27,299 nt of DNA from NCBI RefSeq assembly GCF_946220915.1, contig NZ_CAMIHH010000035.1, forward strand, positions 1-27,299, in the 5' to 3' direction. Positions 1 through 6,309 of the stretch are shown piece by piece; within the stretch, counting starts at the first letter, position 1, and the number at the start of each line of letters is the position of its first letter. The notes beneath the pieces were generated by a model. That model saw only the letters and a program-made list of their open reading frames with translations. It was not told the origin of the DNA and ran no database searches. A program made the translations under genes and the position numbers. The DNA comes from an uncultured Flavobacterium sp. (GTDB taxonomy: Bacteria > Bacteroidota > Bacteroidia > Flavobacteriales > Flavobacteriaceae).

Positions 1-18
1 TATAATATGTTTCTCAAG

Positions 19-100
19 AACAATTTTTGCAGTATTTGGTAAATTATAAGTGTCTATTAATTTCATTGCTCCGGTTTTACCAAATACTGCAAAAATTGTT
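19..100. repeat. Perfect 25-bp inverted repeat with 32-bp spacer
   Basis: Positions 19-43 are the exact reverse complement of 76-100 (core GCAGTATTTGGTAAA against TTTACCAAATACTGC). The 32-base spacer at 44-75 is not symmetrical. Pairing stops at both ends of the arms. As RNA this would be a long, nearly unbreakable hairpin. The right arm is followed by a short T run, so it might end a rightward transcript from outside the window. It could also be a remnant of a small mobile element. No open reading frame of interest lies within it. The repeat is certain; its role is not known. Confidence 0.9.
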
Positions 101-122
101 TTTCACTAATTAATGTAACCAA

Positions 123-154
123 AAAACCCTGCCATTTCTCAATGACAGGGTTTT
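123..154 (-). terminator. Terminator downstream of pnp
   Basis: AAAACCCTG (123-131) pairs with CAGGGTTTT (146-154). An inner CATT/AATG stem follows after one mismatch, with a TCTC loop. Read on the minus strand the hairpin is followed by a run of six T, the expected form of an intrinsic terminator for the leftward pnp transcript. On the plus strand it also has four T, so it may act in both directions. Confidence 0.85.
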
Positions 155-177
155 CCTGAATTAACCTTAAAAAGTAA

Positions 178-2523
178 TTAAGATTCTTGTGGCTCTCCGC
201 CATTATCTTCGTTACGTGGTTCCCTCGGTTCTCTTGGGCCTTCGTCGTTCCTTCTGTCTTCTCTTGGTCCACGGTCGCGTGAGTTCCTGTCGTCACGTCC
301 GCCACGGTTGTCGCGTCCGCCACCACGATTGTCCCTGAACCCGCCACGGTCGCCGCCTTCGCGAGGGCCGCGGTTTTCACGCTGTGGAGCGTTCTCGTCC
401 CTTGGAGGCCTTGGCATAAGCGCTTTTCTCGAAACTTTCTCCTTGCGGGTCTTAGGATCGATGCCGATGTATTTTACATCAAACACGTCGCCCATGTTCA
501 CTACGTCAGATACGTTCTCGGTACGTGCCCAGTCAAGCTCGCTTACGTGAAGCAATACTTCGTTGCCCGGGGCATCCATATATTCTACTACCGCGCCAAA
601 GTCAAGCATTTTAATGACTTTTACGCTGTAAGTTTCGCCAACCTGCGGCTTGAATATGATAGAGTCGATCTTGTTGAGTACCATCTGGATTCCTTCAGGG
701 CTTGTTCCAAGGATCTCTACTTCGCCCTGCTCGTCCACCTCGTTGATAACGATGGTAGTGCCTGAGGCTTTCTGAAGTTCCTGGATAACTTTTCCACCAG
801 GGCCGATAAGCGCGCCGATGAATGCGCCCGGAATGGTAACCTTGATGATCTTCGGAGCGTGGCGCTTCACATCTTCCCTTGGAGTATCCAGCACTTCTGT
901 CAGTTTCCCAAGGATGTGGAGACGGCCATCACGCGCCTGGTTAAGCGCCTGCTCCATGATCTCGTACTTAAGGCCTTCGATCTTGATGTCCATCTGGCAG
1001 GCAGTAATGCCTTCCGATGTACCTGTTACTTTAAAGTCCATATCGCCAAGGTGGTCTTCGTCGCCAAGGATATCCGAAAGTACAGCCCAACGGCCTGTAG
1101 CATCGTCAGAAATAAGTCCCATGGCAATACCTGATACCGGCCTTGTCATTTTGATACCCGCGTCCATTAGTGCAAGCGTACCCGCACATACGGTAGCCAT
1201 TGAAGACGAACCGTTCGATTCGAGTACTTCCGATACTACACGTACAGTATATGGAGTCTCGGCAGGGATCATGTTTTTAAGTGCACGCTGTGCAAGGTTA
1301 CCGTGGCCTACTTCGCGCCTTGAGGTGCCCCTTAGCGGCTTGGCTTCACCCGTTGAGAACGGAGGGAAGTTGTAGTGCAGGTAAAAACGCTCTTCGCCTT
1401 GTTCTGTAGGGCGGTCGATGATGTTCGCCTCGCGCGACGTACCCAGCGTTACCGTAGCAAGCGCCTGGGTCTCACCCCTTGTGAAAAGGGAAGAACCGTG
1501 CGTTGAAGGCAGGTAGTCCACCTCGCACCATATTGGGCGTATCTCGTCGGTTTTCCTTCCGTCAAGGCGTGTGCCGTTGTCAAGGATCACGTTACGTACC
1601 GCTTCTTTATTAACTTTAGAAAGGTATTTGCTGATAAGGTCGCCGTTTTCAAGAAGCTCCTCGTCGGTAAACAAAGCTTTCACTTCTTCTTTTACGCCTG
1701 CAAATTTCTCAGAACGCTCATGTTTGGCAGAGCCTTCGCTGGCAATGGCAAAATACTTGTCGTAAGCAAGCTCTTTTACTTTGGCGAGGATGGCATCATC
1801 ATTACGTTCCTCTTCATACGTCCTTACTTCTTTTTTACCGGCTGCGGCCTGAAGCCTTTCCTGCGCGGCGATCTGTACTTTAATGGCTTCGTGGGCAAAT
1901 TTGATTGCCTCGATCATTTCAAGTTCAGATATCTCTTTCATTTCACCTTCCACCATTGCAATGGAGTCCATAGAAGCGCCGATCATCATGTCGATGTCCG
2001 ATTCTTCAAGCTGGGCCTTGCTTGGGTTGATGATGAATTCTCCGTTTATCCTTGCTACGCGCACTTCAGAAATAAGTGTTGCGAAAGGAATGTCCGAAAG
2101 GGCAAGTGCCGCAGAGGCTGCAAGTCCTGCAAGTGCATCGGGCATAACATCGTCGTCATGCGACATAAGCTGGATCATTACCTGCGTTTCTGCATGGTAA
2201 TCTTTAGGGAACAGTGGGCGCAATACGCGGTCTACAAGGCGCATGGTAAGGATCTCGCCATCGCTTGGCCTGGCCTCGCGCTTAAAGAAACCGCCGGGGA
2301 AACGCCCTGCGGCTGCAAATTTTTCACGGTAGTCCAGTGTCAGGGGCAAAAAGTCGATGCCCGGACTTGCTGTGCGTGCAGAAACCACCGTGGCAAGGAG
2401 CATGGCATTGCCCATCTGTACTACTACCGAACCATCGGCTTGTTTGGCAAGTTTGCCTGTCTCGATCGAGATGCTTCGTCCATCTCCCAGATCGATGATC
2501 TCTTTAATTACGTTAGGGATCAT
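178..2523 (-). CDS. pnp: Polyribonucleotide nucleotidyltransferase (PNPase)
   Basis: This is a phosphate-dependent 3'-5' exoribonuclease that degrades RNA to nucleoside diphosphates in the cytoplasm and is central to mRNA turnover. The 781-residue protein has the full family order: first RNase PH domain (about 12-145), helical domain (about 150-300), second RNase PH domain (about 320-500), KH domain with the GPGG loop (574-577) and S1 domain (about 628-700). The second PH domain carries FPPFSTGE, RREVGHGNLAQRAL and the pair D488/D494, which match the catalytic aspartates of E. coli PNPase. The ATG at 2523 starts directly before the conserved N-terminus. Residues about 703-781 form an Arg/Gly/Asp/Glu-rich tail with several RGG-like units, about 70 residues beyond the usual end. 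The pnp-rpsO neighbourhood is widely conserved in bacteria, but here a terminator separates the two. Confidence 0.98.
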   Translation of the reverse strand: MIPNVIKEIIDLGDGRSISIETGKLAKQADGSVVVQMGNAMLLATVVSARTASPGIDFLPLTLDYREKFAAAGRFPGGFFKREARPSDGEILTMRLVDRVLRPLFPKDYHAETQVMIQLMSHDDDVMPDALAGLAASAALALSDIPFATLISEVRVARINGEFIINPSKAQLEESDIDMMIGASMDSIAMVEGEMKEISELEMIEAIKFAHEAIKVQIAAQERLQAAAGKKEVRTYEEERNDDAILAKVKELAYDKYFAIASEGSAKHERSEKFAGVKEEVKALFTDEELLENGDLISKYLSKVNKEAVRNVILDNGTRLDGRKTDEIRPIWCEVDYLPSTHGSSLFTRGETQALATVTLGTSREANIIDRPTEQGEERFYLHYNFPPFSTGEAKPLRGTSRREVGHGNLAQRALKNMIPAETPYTVRVVSEVLESNGSSSMATVCAGTLALMDAGIKMTRPVSGIAMGLISDDATGRWAVLSDILGDEDHLGDMDFKVTGTSEGITACQMDIKIEGLKYEIMEQALNQARDGRLHILGKLTEVLDTPREDVKRHAPKIIKVTIPGAFIGALIGPGGKVIQELQKASGTTIVINEVDEQGEVEILGTSPEGIQMVLNKIDSIIFKPQVGETYSVKVIKMLDFGAVVEYMDAPGNEVLLHVSELDWARTENVSDVVNMGDVFDVKYIGIDPKTRKEKVSRKALMPRPPRDENAPQRENRGPREGGDRGGFRDNRGGGRDNRGGRDDRNSRDRGPREDRRNDEGPREPREPRNEDNGGEPQES

Positions 2524-2549
2524 AAAATTTAATTCTTTTGATTAAACAA

Positions 2550-2598
2550 TGGGTTTAGTTGTTGTGTTGTTGTTGTAGTTGTAGTTGTGTGAAACCCA
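2550..2598 (-). other. CAA-rich leader framed by a short inverted repeat, upstream of pnp
   Basis: On the pnp sense strand this stretch is almost only CAA, CAC and CTA triplets (plus-strand GTTGTTGT / GTAGTTGTAG at about 2557-2590). It is framed by TGGGTTT (2550-2556) and AAACCCA (2592-2598), which can pair. A cytosine/adenine-rich leader is expected to stay single-stranded. It lies 27 bases upstream of the pnp start. No clear promoter box was found between this element and the rpsO terminator, so the pnp transcription start is unresolved. Confidence 0.5.
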
Positions 2599-2630
2599 AT
2601 GAAAAACCAAAAACTTTTTCTGCAATTATA

Positions 2631-2660
2631 TAAAACAAAAAGAGGCGCGCGGGCACCTCT
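2631..2660 (-). terminator. Terminator downstream of rpsO
   Basis: On the minus strand AGAGGTGC, loop CCGC, GCGCCTCT form an 8-bp stem (plus positions 2641-2660, one G-U pair), followed by TTTTGTTTT. It lies 11 bases after the rpsO stop codon and separates rpsO from pnp. Some read-through into pnp is possible. Confidence 0.85.
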
Positions 2661-2671
2661 TCTCATTTCGA

Positions 2672-2941
2672 TTATTTCCTGATGTTTAGTTCTTTGATAA
2701 TCTCGCGATACCTGTTGATATCTTTCTTTTTCAGGTAGTCAAGCAGGCTCCTCCGTTTACCTACCAGCTTCACAAGCGAACGCTCGGTGTTGTAGTCGTG
2801 GCGGTTTTTCTTAAGGTGGCCCGTTAGGTGGTTGATCCTGAATGTGAACAGCGCGATTTGTCCTTCGGCTGAACCTGTGTTAGCTTCGGCTCCGCCGTGC
2901 TTGGCGAAAATCTCTGCTTTTACTTCTTTAGTTAAGTACAT
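2672..2941 (-). CDS. rpsO: 30S ribosomal protein S15
   Basis: S15 binds 16S rRNA in the platform of the small subunit and helps start its assembly. The 89-residue product begins MYLTKEVKAEIFAKHGG and contains the family signatures GSAEGQIALFTFRINHLTGH, the HDYNTERSL segment and GKRRSLLDYLKKKD; the length is the family norm. The reading frame is open further upstream to 3139, but that extension has no S15 similarity, crosses the promoter and overlaps the next gene, so the ATG at 2941 is chosen. The gene has its own consensus promoter (2995-3025) and a hairpin at the predicted 5' end of the mRNA, which may serve stability or S15 autoregulation. Pnp follows downstream. Confidence 0.98.
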   Translation of the reverse strand: MYLTKEVKAEIFAKHGGAEANTGSAEGQIALFTFRINHLTGHLKKNRHDYNTERSLVKLVGKRRSLLDYLKKKDINRYREIIKELNIRK

Positions 2942-2971
2942 GCTAATATTGCTAAAATGATTATTATGTAT

Positions 2972-2988
2972 ATCAGGTTTCTCCTGAT
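2972..2988 (-). promoter_or_regulatory. 5'-end hairpin in the rpsO leader
   Basis: On the minus strand ATCAGG, loop AGAAA, CCTGAT form a 6-bp hairpin. The predicted transcription start from the promoter box at 2995-3002 is about 2988, so the mRNA would begin with this hairpin. It may protect the 5' end or act in ribosomal-protein feedback, since S15 binds its own leader in several bacteria by different structures. The hairpin is visible; the role is inferred. Confidence 0.5.
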
Positions 2989-2994
2989 TGGGTG

Positions 2995-3025
2995 CAAAGG
3001 TAATCAAAATATTTATACGCGCAAA
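2995..3025 (-). promoter_or_regulatory. rpsO promoter, Bacteroidetes consensus
   Basis: On the minus strand TTTG (3022-3025), a spacer of exactly 19 bases and TACCTTTG (2995-3002) match the Bacteroidetes primary-sigma consensus TTTG / TAnnTTTG fully. The predicted start is about 47 bases before the rpsO ATG. This is the best promoter match in the window. Confidence 0.85.
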
Positions 3026-3113
3026 TCCAATCTTATAAAGTTTCAGATTTCCACTAATGCTCAATATGTTGGTACGGAATCTTCGTGCAGAACTTTCAGA
3101 TAACCTGAAACCA

Positions 3114-3569
3114 CTAAAATAACTTAGCAACCTCCCCATTTACAAACTCCAGGAAGCGTTCATCCAGGTCTGTGAACGGGTCCAGCACACCTGAGTCAAT
3201 GTCGATCTGGCCAATATTTTCCCCTTTTACGAATAGCGGCACTACTATTTCCGATTTTACGGTAATGCTGCACGCAATGTAGTTGTCCTGTGCGCTTACA
3301 TCCGGTACCACAAAGTTTTGGTTAGATACCGCTACCTGCCCACAAATGCCTTTGCCAAACGGGATCACTGTATGGTCGGTTGGTTCGCCCGCATAGGGAC
3401 CCAGGACCAACTCTTCCTTCTCGCCATTGCGAAAGTAAAACCCTACCCAGTCATAATAGTCAATATTCTCTTTTAAAAGGTGGCACAACTGTAACAGTTT
3501 TTCGTCGCGAAACGTGTTGTCCCGGTGCAATATGTCAATAACTTTTGGTTTTAGTTCTTCAAATGTCAT
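3114..3569 (-). CDS. GAF-domain protein, free methionine-(R)-sulfoxide reductase-like
   Basis: A single GAF domain of 151 residues resembling fRMsr (E. coli YebR/MsrC), which reduces free methionine-R-sulfoxide in the cytoplasm. Visible signatures are FGKGICGQVA (71-80), VVPDV (87-91), IACS (98-101), KSEIVVPL (105-112) and GQIDIDSG. E. coli fRMsr has three conserved cysteines (84, 94, 118). Here C76 and C100 keep the 24-residue spacing of the last two, but the place of the first holds H66 or a neighbour (segment GEPTDHTVIP). It may therefore use another resolving route or have weak activity. A TACTTTTG box at 3592-3599 (minus) lies just upstream. The gene is divergent from xrtF with 82 bases between. 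The GAF fold is sure; the enzyme activity is likely but not proven. Confidence 0.85.
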   Translation of the reverse strand: MTFEELKPKVIDILHRDNTFRDEKLLQLCHLLKENIDYYDWVGFYFRNGEKEELVLGPYAGEPTDHTVIPFGKGICGQVAVSNQNFVVPDVSAQDNYIACSITVKSEIVVPLFVKGENIGQIDIDSGVLDPFTDLDERFLEFVNGEVAKLF

Positions 3570-3591
3570 TTCGTTAAAATCTTTAGTGAGG

Positions 3592-3599
3592 CAAAAGTA
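3592..3599 (-). promoter_or_regulatory. -7 box for the GAF-domain gene
   Basis: TACTTTTG on the minus strand matches TAnnTTTG and would start transcription about 15 bases before the ATG at 3569. No good -33 TTTG is seen at the right distance, so the match is partial. Confidence 0.5.
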
Positions 3600-3624
3600 T
3601 TTATTAAAGCTGTTTGATTTTGCA

Positions 3625-3632
3625 TATTTTTG
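3625..3632 (+). promoter_or_regulatory. -7 box for xrtF
   Basis: TATTTTTG matches TAnnTTTG and lies 19 bases before the xrtF ATG at 3652. The -33 motif is not clear. AAAGGGG sits directly against the start codon, too close to be a normal Shine-Dalgarno site. Confidence 0.45.
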
Positions 3633-3651
3633 TTAAAAACTAAAAAAGGGG

Positions 3652-4203
3652 ATGGACATAATCCGGCAGAACAAGGCATTTTTTTTATTCCTGCTCAAAT
3701 TTGGGGGCAGCTACCTCCTCTTTTCTGTTTTGTACTGGTCCTACCTGAGCCAATATGATGCTGAAGCTTTTGAGCCCGACAGCATGACGACGCTTGTTGC
3801 ACAGCAGGCTTCGGGTTTGGTAAATTTTTTGGGTGCAGAATCTGATATTTCAAAACACCCAAAAGAGGCTTCCTGGTATCTTTTTGTAAATGGTAAAAGG
3901 GTAGCCCGAGTGGTAGAGGGATGCAATGCCGTAAGCATTATGGGATTGTTTATGTCGTTTATCATTGCATTTTCAACTACCTTCAGGAAAACATCGGCAT
4001 ACATCGTTGCCGGAATCGTTCTGATCCATTTGCTTAACGTTGTAAGGATCGCGTTACTTGGCCTCGGGCTTTACCATTATAAGGAACATGGCCCGTTGCT
4101 GCATGATATCATCTTCCCATTATTTATATATGGTGTTGTTTTTTCTCTATGGATTTTGTGGGTTGTCAGGTTTTCAGGTAAAAAGACAAAGAATGAAGCT
4201 TAA
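3652..4203 (+). CDS. xrtF: Exosortase family protein XrtF
   Basis: A multi-pass inner-membrane protein of 183 residues. Exosortases are thought to cleave C-terminal sorting signals of exported proteins and transfer them to the cell surface, much like sortases and archaeosortases. The Cys-Arg-His set of the family is present: C91 in VVEGCNAVSIMGLF, R132 in LLNVVRIALLGLG and H151 in GPLLHDIIFPLFIYG, each beside a hydrophobic segment. The length fits the short XrtF type of Flavobacteria, which lacks the long C-terminal part of XrtA-like enzymes. It overlaps the next gene by 11 bases, so translation is probably coupled. No protein with an obvious XrtF target signal was recognised in the window. 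Confidence 0.9.
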   Translation: MDIIRQNKAFFLFLLKFGGSYLLFSVLYWSYLSQYDAEAFEPDSMTTLVAQQASGLVNFLGAESDISKHPKEASWYLFVNGKRVARVVEGCNAVSIMGLFMSFIIAFSTTFRKTSAYIVAGIVLIHLLNVVRIALLGLGLYHYKEHGPLLHDIIFPLFIYGVVFSLWILWVVRFSGKKTKNEA

Positions 4204-4621
4204 AAAAAAGGATATTGCAGAGATCGCCCTGATGCTGGTATTCCTGGTGCTGGTTCGCGTTTATGAAAGCTATTTGTTTTATGACCCGCTCCTGGAGTTC
4301 TTTAAAAGGGAAGGAAAACAACTGCCGGAGTACGACAGCATGCGCCTTTTTCTGAGCCTTGCATTTCGCTACGGGCTCAATATGCTTTTTTCTATGGGCA
4401 TTATCTGGAGCGTATTTGTAGATAAAAGCATCATCAGGTTAACTACGGTGTTGTATGTTATCTTTTTTGTGGTACTTTCTATGGTGCTGTATATTGCCCT
4501 TGCCGCCGAAAAGCCGAACCTGCTGCTGGTATTCTATGTTCGCCGTTTCCTTATCCAGCCGCTGTTCCTTATTTTGTTCCTCCCTGCTTTTTATTATCAA
4601 AAGCGAATGAAAAATCAATAA
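4193..4621 (+). CDS. Exosortase F system-associated membrane protein
   Basis: A 142-residue, strongly hydrophobic protein with about four membrane segments and a positive N-terminus (MKLKKKDIAEIALML). The genetic position, overlapping the 3' end of xrtF, is that of the protein family found only beside xrtF in Flavobacteria. Its biochemical role is unknown; it may be a partner subunit or help recognise substrates. The motif region FYDPLLEFFKREGKQLPEYDS (split by the first loop, about residues 27-47) is outside the membrane by prediction. The reading frame is open upstream to 4058, but that part lies inside xrtF and has no conserved features, so the ATG at 4193 is chosen. A bidirectional hairpin follows directly. 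Confidence 0.85.
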   Translation: MKLKKKDIAEIALMLVFLVLVRVYESYLFYDPLLEFFKREGKQLPEYDSMRLFLSLAFRYGLNMLFSMGIIWSVFVDKSIIRLTTVLYVIFFVVLSMVLYIALAAEKPNLLLVFYVRRFLIQPLFLILFLPAFYYQKRMKNQ

Positions 4622-4622
4622 A

Positions 4623-4652
4623 AAACCCGCTACATTAATATATAGCGGGTTT
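4623..4652. terminator. Shared terminator between converging genes
   Basis: AAACCCGCTA (4623-4632) pairs fully with TAGCGGGTTT (4643-4652) around a 10-base loop. The minus-strand reading ends in TTTTTT, so it mainly terminates the leftward transcript that ends at 4670. It may also stop the rightward xrtF transcript. Confidence 0.85.
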
Positions 4653-4669
4653 GCGAAGTGTTTATATTA

Positions 4670-5698
4670 TTATTGCGGGGTAACTGTATATGGGCTGCCT
4701 TCACCTGAAAAATTGAGGTTAAGCGTTATGTTCAATATGTTTTCACCTAATGGCATCTCTATCCAGTCGCCATTACTATCTATGAAGCCATCCGCGAGGT
4801 TGTCTCCAAATGTTTGCGAACCAATAGTGAACATAAATTTCCTGTAATCATTTTGAACCGTGCCTCCAATGTAAAGCGTGCAGCTCAATGTATTGGTCCC
4901 GGCATTGTAAGTCATCGATTCCTGGCTGCTGCCATATTGCGGGTCTACTTTTACAGATACGTTTGAAATAGATATATTGTACTGCCATTCGCCGTCGCCA
5001 CCCTCATAGCCTTCAGCGCTTATGTAATAGATGCCGCTGGAGTTTACAACAAAAGGATTGCCGTTCTGTGCCAGTACATTTCCGCCGCCATTGCCATAAG
5101 CTGATGTCGCATTTTGTGAAGTTAAAAATTTGAGCTGTGTGCCTGCCGCAAGATATTTGTAACCATAAAACCCGTTACCGGTATATACCATGGGAAGGGA
5201 TGTTGAAGCATTGAATGAGTTAAAAGTTCCGTAAAGGAACAATTGTGTAAGTTCATCTCCCGGACCCGTGCCTGTGCCTGGGTTTGTTCCCGGGTCTACC
5301 CCCGCTATGGCCCCGGCATACATCGCATACGGTACGGAGAGCAGTTGGGATGAGCCTACCGTTATATAATTGCTTCCGTTGGCAACATCAATTTCCACTT
5401 TAAGGAATTTTGATGTCAAAGCCCAGTTAACACCTGCAAATGTGCCGGTTTGGGGAGTTCCCTGGCCTATGGTAAGCGTAAATAAGCCCACATTATTGGT
5501 TGTTGGGTTGTGAAGTTCCACATAGGAAGCTTCCCCAGTAGCACTGCCCTCAAGGATACTGAGGCGCACACTTACAGGAGACGATGCAACAGGATTGCCA
5601 GAGGTATTTAGCGCCACTGCCTGATAGCTGAATCCCTGCGGTATTTGTGCCATCATGCTGCACGTTACAAAAAGTAATAAAAGGTATATTTTTTTCAT
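4670..5698 (-). CDS. Exported protein with Bacteroidetes N-terminal repeat-type domain and SusE/F-like C-terminus
   Basis: A 342-residue protein with a signal peptide (MKKIYLLLLFVTCSMMAQ). Residues about 19-130 form a domain common in secreted Bacteroidetes proteins: it starts IPQGFSYQAVA, continues through TNNVGLFTLTIGQG and ends QLLSVPYAMYA. A Gly/Pro/Thr-rich linker follows (about 134-148). The C-terminal part (about 150-342) resembles the carbohydrate-binding modules of SusE/SusF outer-membrane lipoproteins (LFLYGTFN, then KFMFTIGSQTFGDN and the GDWIEMPLGENILNITLNL end). No lipobox and no T9SS sorting tail are visible, so surface attachment is unclear. Only 2 bases separate it from the gene upstream, so both are probably one operon. 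A glycan-binding role is inferred and weak. Confidence 0.75.
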   Translation of the reverse strand: MKKIYLLLLFVTCSMMAQIPQGFSYQAVALNTSGNPVASSPVSVRLSILEGSATGEASYVELHNPTTNNVGLFTLTIGQGTPQTGTFAGVNWALTSKFLKVEIDVANGSNYITVGSSQLLSVPYAMYAGAIAGVDPGTNPGTGTGPGDELTQLFLYGTFNSFNASTSLPMVYTGNGFYGYKYLAAGTQLKFLTSQNATSAYGNGGGNVLAQNGNPFVVNSSGIYYISAEGYEGGDGEWQYNISISNVSVKVDPQYGSSQESMTYNAGTNTLSCTLYIGGTVQNDYRKFMFTIGSQTFGDNLADGFIDSNGDWIEMPLGENILNITLNLNFSGEGSPYTVTPQ

Positions 5699-5700
5699 GG

Positions 5701-6150
5701 TTATTTTTTTACGATTTTAATGGGTTTGATTTTGGTGTTTGGGAAAGAAATAAAATAAATGCCCGCGCTCAATGCGGTAAGGTCAAGCTTATTACCATTT
5801 ACAGGGGCAAGTTTTACCTGTGTGCCTTTGGCATCAAAAACCTGCATGGTGGCAAGGCTCACATCGTGCGGAATAGTAAAGGTAAGGTAATCCTGCACCG
5901 GGTTGGGATGGTAAGTTATGCCCTCGGCCTCAATGTAGTCTCCGGTTCCCAATGCTTCGAAAACAATTTGCGTTGCCGCGCCAAGTGTCCCGCTCGAAAC
6001 CCGGTCAGGATTAGCAGGCACTACATAAATTACGCCAACGCCGCTCGAATAACCATTGGAAACTATCGAGGCCGAATTGATGCCGCCAGCAATACTTTGC
6101 GAAAATCCGGCGGATCCTGTCAAAAGCAGTAAGATCGTCAGTTTGTTCAT
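5701..6150 (-). CDS. Small T9SS type A sorting-domain protein
   Basis: A 149-residue exported protein. It has a signal peptide (MNKLTILLLLTGSAGFSQ), a short middle part of about 60 residues and a C-terminal T9SS type A domain (about 80-149). The domain shows the usual marks: YHPNPVQDYLTF near its start, MQVFDAKG in the middle, LDLTALSAGIYFISF and a final KPIKIVKK. T9SS carries such proteins across the outer membrane, then the domain is usually removed. The mature part is very small. It is the first gene of a two-gene unit with the SusE/F-like protein. The T9SS core genes gldKLM lie in the same window. The sorting domain is certain; the function of the cargo is unknown. Confidence 0.9.
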   Translation of the reverse strand: MNKLTILLLLTGSAGFSQSIAGGINSASIVSNGYSSGVGVIYVVPANPDRVSSGTLGAATQIVFEALGTGDYIEAEGITYHPNPVQDYLTFTIPHDVSLATMQVFDAKGTQVKLAPVNGNKLDLTALSAGIYFISFPNTKIKPIKIVKK

Positions 6151-6294
6151 TATTTAACTTTTTGGGGTAAATTTATGCAAAAAAATATATGTTAAAAGAA
6201 AAGGAATATAAATTTAAAAGGTAATTCTTCACAAAAGAAAAATCTTACGCAATATTCTTTTTGGTAATTTCAATTGCTTAAAAAGTATTTTTTC

Positions 6295-6302
6295 TATTTT
6301 TG
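6295..6302 (+). promoter_or_regulatory. -7 box directly before the metal-operon start
   Basis: TATTTTTG matches TAnnTTTG; a weak -33 (ATTG, 6273-6276) lies 18 bases upstream. The box ends only 7 bases before the ATG at 6310, so the predicted transcript would have almost no leader. Confidence 0.55.
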
Positions 6303-6309
6303 TACCCGT

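Noticed and set aside
1720..2532. Long open frame (270 codons) on the plus strand inside pnp
   Set aside because: It lies fully antisense to a well conserved gene, has an unusual Cys/Phe/His-rich composition and no recognisable domain; it is a shadow of pnp codon use. The same applies to the plus-strand frame at 818-1375.
3094..3110. Small hairpin TTTCAG/CTGAAA after the GAF gene
   Set aside because: It could be a weak terminator, but the stem is 6 bp, AT-rich and without a T run; not strong enough to list.
2942..3139. N-terminal extension of rpsO
   Set aside because: The extension has no S15 similarity, crosses the consensus promoter and overlaps the neighbouring gene; the standard 89-residue S15 starts at 2941.
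4058..4192. N-terminal extension of the XrtF-associated gene
   Set aside because: These 45 codons lie inside xrtF in another frame; the positive N-terminus MKLKKK at 4193 fits a membrane protein start.
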